Source of the DNA: Streptosporangium violaceochromogenes
Lineage (GTDB): Bacteria > Actinomycetota > Actinomycetes > Streptosporangiales > Streptosporangiaceae
DNA: 64,000 bases
Reading direction: 5' to 3'
Assembly: GCF_014654615.1 (NCBI RefSeq)
Contig: NZ_BNBB01000008.1
Span: 178,345 to 242,344 of the forward strand
Shown: positions 58,746-64,000 of the stretch, in pieces
Position numbering within the stretch: the first letter of the stretch is position 1
How the letters are laid out: every line of letters starts with the position of its first letter
Translations under genes and position numbers: made by a program
Notes under the pieces: model-generated
What the model was told of the DNA's origin: nothing
Seen by the model: the letters and a program-made list of their open reading frames with translations, nothing else
The model's database searches: none

Positions 58746-61328
58746 TCAGCGCAGCGTGCCGTTGGTCATGCCCACCGGTTCCTCGGGCACCGCGATCAGC
58801 CCCAGCTCGGCGGGCGAGGCCACCAGCGGGTGGTCGGGCACGACGCGGACCGAGTAGCCGAAGGAGCCGGTGCGCTCCAGCGGGATGGTGCCCGCGAACA
58901 CCGCCCTGCCGTCGTCCGCCTCCGTCTCCACGGTCAGGTCGGAGGAGGACGGGCCGATCAGCTCGTCGTGCGGCCCGACCAGGCCGTAGACGGCCTGGAC
59001 CCGGACGTCCGAGGGCTCCAGGTCCCCCAGCGCGATGGTCGCCCGCAGCTCCAGTGACGCGCCGACCTCGGGGGTCTCACCCAGGTTGACGGCCTCCACG
59101 TGCTCGACCCGCACCCCCGGCCACGCCTGGCGGACCCGGAGCTTCCAGGCGGCGAACCCCCTGGCCGGGTCGTAGTCGTCGGCCGACAGGGCGCGGGCGG
59201 ACCTCGCGGCCGGGCCGTAGAGGTCGACCACGTAGTCGCGGAGCATCCGGCCCGCCAGGACCTTGGGGCCGAGGGAGGTGAGGGTGTGCCGGACCATCTC
59301 CAGCCAGCGCTGGGGCAGGCCGTCCGCGGCGCGGTCGTAGAACCGGTCGGCGACCTCGTGCTCGATCAGGTCGTACAGCGCGCTCGCCTCCAGCTCGTCG
59401 CGGCGCGCGGGATCGGTGACGCCGTCGGCGGTGGGCACGGCCCAGCCGTTGGTGCCGTCGTACCACTCGTCCCACCAGCCGTCGCGGATGGACAGGTTGA
59501 GCCCGCCGTTCAGCGCGGCCTTCATCCCGGAGGTGCCGCACGCCTCCAGCGGGCGGAGCGGGTTGTTCATCCACACGTCGCAGCCCTGGACGAGGAGCTG
59601 CCCCAGGGCCATGTCGTAGTCGGGCAGGAAGACGACGCGGTGCCGGACGTCCTCCCCGTCGGCGAACCTCACGATCTGCTGGATCAGCTTCTTGCCGCCC
59701 TCGTCGGCCGGGTGGGCCTTCCCCGCGATCACGATCTGGACGGGCTTCTCGGGGTCGAGGAGCAGGGAGCGGAGCCGCTCGGGGTCGCTCAGCATCAGGG
59801 TGAGCCGCTTGTAGGACGGCACCCGGCGGGCGAAGCCGACGGTCAGCACCTCGGGGTCGAGGACGTCGTCGATCCAGCCGAGCTCGGCGGGCGAGGCGCC
59901 CCGGGCCAGCCAGGACCGGCGCAGCCGCTCCCGGGCGGCCTGGACCAGGCGCGCCCGCAGCCGCCCCCGGATGCCCCAGACGTCCAGGTCGGCGATCTTG
60001 TGAACCCCCTCCCAGCCCTGGGCCCGCTCGACCAGGGTGGGCAGCTCCCGGCCGGCCAGCTCCATGATCTCCCGGCCCACCCAGGTGGGCGCGTGCACGC
60101 CGTTCGTGATCGAGCCGATCGGCACCTCGTCCAGATCGAACCCCGGCCACAGGTCCTGGAACATCTCCCGGCTGACCTCGCCGTGCAGCTCGGAGACGCC
60201 GTTGACCCGCTGGGCCAGCCGCATGCCCATCGCGGCCATGTTGAACCTGCCGGGCTCCTCCTCGGCCCCGAGCTCCAGGATGCGCTCGACCGGAACGGTG
60301 GGCCAGGCGTTGTCACCGCCGAACTGGCGGGCGATCATCTCCGCGGGGAAGCGGTCGATCCCGGCGGGGACGGGGGTGTGGGTGGTGAAGACCGTCCCGG
60401 CGCGGACCGCCTCCAGGGCCTCGTCGAAGGAGAGCCGCGCCTCGGTGAGCTCGCGGATGCGCTCCAGGCCCAGAAAGCCCGCGTGGCCCTCGTTGGTGTG
60501 GAAGACCTCGGGCTCGGGGTGGCCGGTGACCCGGCAGTAGGCGCGGATGGCGCGGACCCCGCCCACCCCGAGCAGCAGCTCCTGCATCAGGCGGTGGTCG
60601 GTGCCTCCGCCGTACAGGCGGTCGGTGACGTCGCGGGCGACGGGGTCGTTCTCGGCCACGTCGGAGTCGAGCAGCAGCAGCGGGACCCGGCCCACCTGGG
60701 CCACCCACACCTGGGCGTGCAGGGCGCGCCGCTCGGGCAGGGTGACGGTGATCCGGACGGGCGTGCCGTCCTCCTCCTTCAGGAGGGTCAGCGGGAGCCC
60801 GCCGGGGTCGAGGGAGGGGTAGTGCTCAAGCTGCCAGCCCTCCGGCGACAGGGACTGGGTGAAGTAGCCGTGGCGGTACAGCAGGCCGACCGCGAGGATC
60901 GGCACGCCGAGGTCGCTCGCCGCCTTCAGGTGGTCGCCGGCGAGGATGCCCAGGCCGCCGGAGTACTGCGGGAGCGCGGCGGCGATGCCGTACTCGGGCG
61001 AGAAGTAGGCGATGGCCCGGGGCGCGTCGGAGAGGGTTTGGTACCAGCGCGGCGCGGTCATGTATTCGCGGAGATCGTCCGCGGCGTCCGCGACCCGCCT
61101 GCGGAAACGGCGGTCGGCGGCGAGCTCGCGAAGGCGTCCCGCCTCGACGGCGCCGAGCAGGGCGACCGGGTCGTTGCCGACCCGTTTCCAGACGACCGGG
61201 TCCACCTCGGCGAAGAGGTCCAGCGTTTCGGGGTGCCAGGACCAGCGCAGATTGTGCACAAGCTCGCCAAGGGCGGCCAGCTCCGGTGGAAGGACGGTGC
61301 GGACGGTGAACCTGCGGATAGCTCTCAC
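58746..61328 (-). CDS. glgP: Alpha-glucan (maltodextrin/glycogen) phosphorylase, GT35
   Basis: 860 residues; releases glucose-1-phosphate from alpha-1,4-glucan ends. It is of the bacterial short type with the N-terminal DUF3417 region (LPPELAALGELVHNLRWSWH), the central FHTNEGHAGFLGLERI and the PLP site PLEACGTSGMKAALNG with the Schiff-base Lys. A start at GTG 61328 is likely; ribosome site weak. It is divergent from glgE-treS, with a 357-base gap. Confidence 0.95.
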   Translation of the reverse strand: MRAIRRFTVRTVLPPELAALGELVHNLRWSWHPETLDLFAEVDPVVWKRVGNDPVALLGAVEAGRLRELAADRRFRRRVADAADDLREYMTAPRWYQTLSDAPRAIAYFSPEYGIAAALPQYSGGLGILAGDHLKAASDLGVPILAVGLLYRHGYFTQSLSPEGWQLEHYPSLDPGGLPLTLLKEEDGTPVRITVTLPERRALHAQVWVAQVGRVPLLLLDSDVAENDPVARDVTDRLYGGGTDHRLMQELLLGVGGVRAIRAYCRVTGHPEPEVFHTNEGHAGFLGLERIRELTEARLSFDEALEAVRAGTVFTTHTPVPAGIDRFPAEMIARQFGGDNAWPTVPVERILELGAEEEPGRFNMAAMGMRLAQRVNGVSELHGEVSREMFQDLWPGFDLDEVPIGSITNGVHAPTWVGREIMELAGRELPTLVERAQGWEGVHKIADLDVWGIRGRLRARLVQAARERLRRSWLARGASPAELGWIDDVLDPEVLTVGFARRVPSYKRLTLMLSDPERLRSLLLDPEKPVQIVIAGKAHPADEGGKKLIQQIVRFADGEDVRHRVVFLPDYDMALGQLLVQGCDVWMNNPLRPLEACGTSGMKAALNGGLNLSIRDGWWDEWYDGTNGWAVPTADGVTDPARRDELEASALYDLIEHEVADRFYDRAADGLPQRWLEMVRHTLTSLGPKVLAGRMLRDYVVDLYGPAARSARALSADDYDPARGFAAWKLRVRQAWPGVRVEHVEAVNLGETPEVGASLELRATIALGDLEPSDVRVQAVYGLVGPHDELIGPSSSDLTVETEADDGRAVFAGTIPLERTGSFGYSVRVVPDHPLVASPAELGLIAVPEEPVGMTNGTLR

Positions 61329-61685
61329 GCTGCCAGACCCTAATTACTCAGCGCCACGAGGGCGACCTAAACACTCACGCGTCTCCCCCTCACCGTTATC
61401 AATCAGGCCCAAACACGGCAAAGAAGAGTTCATGCTGGTAGTGACAACTCGCCGAAGGGTAAGAGGTGCCGCACTCTTCCGCCTTCACGCATGAAGATGG
61501 ACTATTGGGGCAGCGCATCCGTGGGCCGAGACGCCTTGGCACCCGGCGCCTGACCGTCCGGGCGCCGGACGGGACGTCACCTCCGTCCCGAGGCCGGTCA
61601 CCGAAGGATGTTTGACAGAGTGAAGATCTTTTCTTGTTGACCTTCCCCGGCGGTATCGGATGTGCCGCCGCTACCTTGAGACGCG
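61329..61685. other. Divergent glgP/glgE control region
   Basis: Carries both promoters. On the plus strand TTGACA (61612-61617) and TTGACC (61637-61642) are possible -35 elements; matching -10 hexamers are unclear, though TACCTT (61672-61677) lies near the glgE ATG. A 20-codon frame (MLVVTTRRRVRGAALFRLHA, ATG 61432) follows AAGAAGAG and is an unproven micro-ORF. There is no other gene. Confidence 0.4.
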
Positions 61686-63722
61686 ATGATCGGACGAATT
61701 CCCATCCAGGACATCCAGCCCACGGTCGACTGCGGGCGCTACCCCGCCAAGGCCGCCGCGGGCGAGACCTTCGAGATCAGCGCCACCGTGTTCCGGGAGG
61801 GGCACGACGCCGTGGCGGCCGGCGCCGTGCTGAGCGGCCCCGGCGGCGAGCGCGGGCCGCTGCTGCGCATGCGCGAGTCGGCCCCGGGCACCGACCGCTG
61901 GGTCGTCGAGGTGTCACTGCCCACCGAGGGCGAGTGGCACTTCCGCGTCGAGGCGTGGAGCGATCCGACGGCCACCTGGCTGCACGACGCGGGCATCAAG
62001 ATCCCGCGCGGCATGGACGCCGAGCTGATGTGCGAGGAGGGCGCCCGGCTGTTCGAGCGCGCGGCGAAGGCCGTACGGCCCGCCGACTGCCGGGCGGCGG
62101 GCGAGACGTGCGGGCACCGGGCGGTCCTGCAGGGGGTGGCGGTCAAGCTGCGTGACGAACACCTCGACCCCCGGGCCAGGTTCTCGCTGGCCCAGCTTCC
62201 CGAGACGGCGGAGGCGCTGCGGGCCCATCCGCTGCGGGACCTGGTGACGCGCTCACCGAAGCACGCGGTCAGGGTCGACCGGCGCCGGGCGCTGTTCGGG
62301 TCCTGGTACGAGTTCTTCCCCCGCTCCGAGGGGGCGATCGTCGAGCGGGGCGCGGCTCCCAAGTCCGGAAATTTCAAGACCGCCGCGAGGCGGCTGCCCG
62401 CCATCGCGAAGATGGGCTTCGACGTCGTCTATCTTCCACCGGTCCACCCGATCGGCCACAGCTTCCGCAAGGGCCGCAACAACACCCTGACGCCCGAGCC
62501 GTACGACCCCGGCTCCCCCTGGGCGATCGGCTCGGAGGAGGGCGGCCATGACGCCATCCACCCCGACCTCGGCACCTTCACCGACTTCGACGCCTTCGTG
62601 GCCCGCACCCGCGAGCTGGGCATGGAGGTCGCGCTCGACCTGGCCCTGCAGTGCGCCCCCGACCACCCGTGGGTCAAGGAGCATCCGGAGTGGTTCAACA
62701 TCCGCGCCGACGGCTCGATCGCGTACGCGGAGAACCCCCCGAAGAAGTACCAGGACATCTACCCGCTCAACTTCGACAAGGACCCCGAGGGCGTCTACGC
62801 CGAGGTCAAGCGGGTGGTGCGGCTCTGGATGGACCACGGTGTACGGATCTTCCGGGTGGACAACCCGCACACCAAGCCCGTGGCGTTCTGGGAGCGGCTG
62901 ACGGCCGACATCGCCTCCACCGACCCGGACGTGCTGTTCCTGGCCGAGGCGTTCACCCGACCGGCGATGATGCGGGCGCTGGCCATGGCCGGCTTCCACC
63001 AGTCGTACACCTACTTCACCTGGCGCAACTCCAAGCCGGAGGTGGAGGAGTATCTCAGCGAGCTCGCGCACGAGACCTCGCACTTCCTGCGGCCCAACGT
63101 GTTCGTCAACACACCGGACATCCTTCACGAATACCTTCAACACGGGGGAGTCGCGGCATTCAGGATCAGAGCGATCCTCGCGGCGATGGCGATGCCGACC
63201 TGGGGCGTGTACTCGGGCTATGAACTTGCGGAAAATGTCCCGGTTCGCCCTGGTAGCGAAGAGTACCTAGATAGTGAGAAATATCAGTACAAGCCTCGCA
63301 ATTGGGCCGAGGCTGAGCGAGAGGGCCGTAGCCTGTCTCCTCTGATCACACAACTTAATTTGCTCAGAAGAGCACACCCGGCGCTCCAGGAACTGCGTAA
63401 CCTACGATTCCACAGCGTCGACCATCCGGACATGGTCTGCTTCTCGAAGCGGCTGCCCGGCGCCTACGACACGGCCACACGAAGGCACGGCCTGGGCGAT
63501 GTGGTGCTGACCGTCGTGAACCTCGATCCTCACAACACGCACGAGGCGACGGTCTCCTTGGACATGCCCGCCCTCGGACTCGACTGGAACGCCGAGTTCG
63601 TCGTCGACGACGAGCTGTCCGGAGAGTCGTACCGCTGGCGGCAGACCAACTACGTGCGCCTTGATCCCTATATCCATCCAGCACACATCTTCACTCTGCG
63701 CGCCGCGGCGAACCAGCGATAG
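61686..63722 (+). CDS. glgE: Alpha-1,4-glucan:maltose-1-phosphate maltosyltransferase
   Basis: GH13 enzyme that extends alpha-glucan with maltose from maltose-1-phosphate. 678 residues. It starts [20 protein letters not shown]; the catalytic nucleophile Asp is in [14 protein letters not shown] and the acid/base Glu in [11 protein letters not shown], both as in known GlgE. The ribosome site is weak. An odd stretch from about 63215 to 63420 uses rare AT-ending codons (CTA, AGT, AGA, TTG, AAT) unlike the rest of the gene while keeping family sequence. It is followed by treS on the same strand; the two feed each other (trehalose to maltose to maltose-1-phosphate). Confidence 0.95.
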   Translation: MIGRIPIQDIQPTVDCGRYPAKAAAGETFEISATVFREGHDAVAAGAVLSGPGGERGPLLRMRESAPGTDRWVVEVSLPTEGEWHFRVEAWSDPTATWLHDAGIKIPRGMDAELMCEEGARLFERAAKAVRPADCRAAGETCGHRAVLQGVAVKLRDEHLDPRARFSLAQLPETAEALRAHPLRDLVTRSPKHAVRVDRRRALFGSWYEFFPRSEGAIVERGAAPKSGNFKTAARRLPAIAKMGFDVVYLPPVHPIGHSFRKGRNNTLTPEPYDPGSPWAIGSEEGGHDAIHPDLGTFTDFDAFVARTRELGMEVALDLALQCAPDHPWVKEHPEWFNIRADGSIAYAENPPKKYQDIYPLNFDKDPEGVYAEVKRVVRLWMDHGVRIFRVDNPHTKPVAFWERLTADIASTDPDVLFLAEAFTRPAMMRALAMAGFHQSYTYFTWRNSKPEVEEYLSELAHETSHFLRPNVFVNTPDILHEYLQHGGVAAFRIRAILAAMAMPTWGVYSGYELAENVPVRPGSEEYLDSEKYQYKPRNWAEAEREGRSLSPLITQLNLLRRAHPALQELRNLRFHSVDHPDMVCFSKRLPGAYDTATRRHGLGDVVLTVVNLDPHNTHEATVSLDMPALGLDWNAEFVVDDELSGESYRWRQTNYVRLDPYIHPAHIFTLRAAANQR

Positions 63723-63766
63723 GCCTGGCCGGGTGCGCACACCGGCGAACAGCGGGGAGCCCAGTG

Positions 63767-64000
63767 GTGAGTCAGACTTCCGAGCCCATTCCGAACACCT
63801 TCGACGAGGAGGAGCCTCGTGACCCGTACTGGTTCAAGCGGGCCGTCTTCTACGAGGTGCTCATCCGCGGCTTCGCCGACTCCAACGGCGACGGCACGGG
63901 CGACATCAGAGGACTGATCGGCAAACTCGACTATCTGCAGTGGCTCGGGGTCGACTGCCTGTGGCTGCTGCCGCTGTACGAGTCCCCCCTGCGCGACGGC
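63767..64000 (+). CDS. treS: Trehalose synthase (maltose alpha-D-glucosyltransferase), 5' part only
   Basis: First 78 codons only; it continues past the right edge. From GTG 63767 ([20 protein letters not shown]) it reads [39 protein letters not shown] and [14 protein letters not shown], the conserved GH13 N-terminus of TreS. GGGGAG lies seven bases upstream; GTG 63764 is an alternative. It interconverts trehalose and maltose and follows glgE by 44 bases, so they form one operon. Confidence 0.9.
   Translation, partial: MSQTSEPIPNTFDEEEPRDPYWFKRAVFYEVLIRGFADSNGDGTGDIRGLIGKLDYLQWLGVDCLWLLPLYESPLRDG

Overview
The window is very high-GC DNA with actinobacterial gene style: frequent GTG/TTG starts, 4-base stop/start overlaps, several Ser/Thr kinases and the GlgE/TreS trehalose-glycogen route. 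Gene order (ilvBNC; gatCAB; a GGDEF-EAL gene beside ligA; mnmA and a cysteine desulfurase; etfBA) matches what I remember of the conserved Streptomyces/Streptosporangiales core. My inference is a filamentous actinomycete, probably Streptosporangiaceae. No rRNA, tRNA, CRISPR array, insertion sequence or replication origin was seen.

Layout. 1-3.2 kb: ilvB-ilvN-ilvC (minus; ilvC cut by the window edge) behind a leader peptide rich in Ile/Leu/Val codons and an intrinsic terminator, that is, a transcription attenuator. 3.3-9.4 kb: a membrane GGDEF-EAL protein, a D-2-hydroxyacid dehydrogenase and a VanW-family surface protein. 9.4-15 kb: a CitA/CitB-type two-component system divergent from a tctCBA tripartite tricarboxylate transporter, ending in a 19-bp perfect hairpin. 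15-20.2 kb: gatC-gatA-gatB, with an AAA ATPase plus TOPRIM-like gene pair inserted between gatA and gatB. 20.4-31 kb: a second GGDEF-EAL protein, ligA, a MetE-like protein, a metallo-beta-lactamase-fold hydrolase, a YqeB-like membrane protein, mnmA and cysteine desulfurase. 30.8-33.5 kb: an apparently leaderless TetR regulator, an MFS exporter and a PP2C phosphatase.

33.5-39.4 kb is an accessory segment: a GntR/UTRA regulator, divergent small genes of unknown function, and a secreted DNRLRE-domain protein whose reading frame is split by five perfect copies of a 32-bp repeat (a candidate phase-variable switch), followed closely by an unknown gene that could encode its partner. Base composition falls visibly around the secreted-protein gene.

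39.5-47.4 kb: etfBA and three tandem membrane-anchored Ser/Thr kinases. 47.7-50.9 kb: a tightly coupled three-gene unit (coiled-coil protein, PP-loop ATPase with a Cys cluster, Tat-exported FAD amine oxidase). 51-64 kb: enoyl-CoA hydratase, GT4 glycosyltransferase, glycogen-debranching-type enzyme, an operon of small membrane protein, sigma factor and M48 peptidase, then glgP divergent from glgE-treS (treS runs off the right edge). The last block together handles alpha-glucan, maltose-1-phosphate and trehalose metabolism.

Most interesting: the 32-bp frame-shifting repeat, the ATPase-TOPRIM pair inside gatCAB, and the PP-loop/amine-oxidase unit. All functional calls rest on motif reading without database searches.
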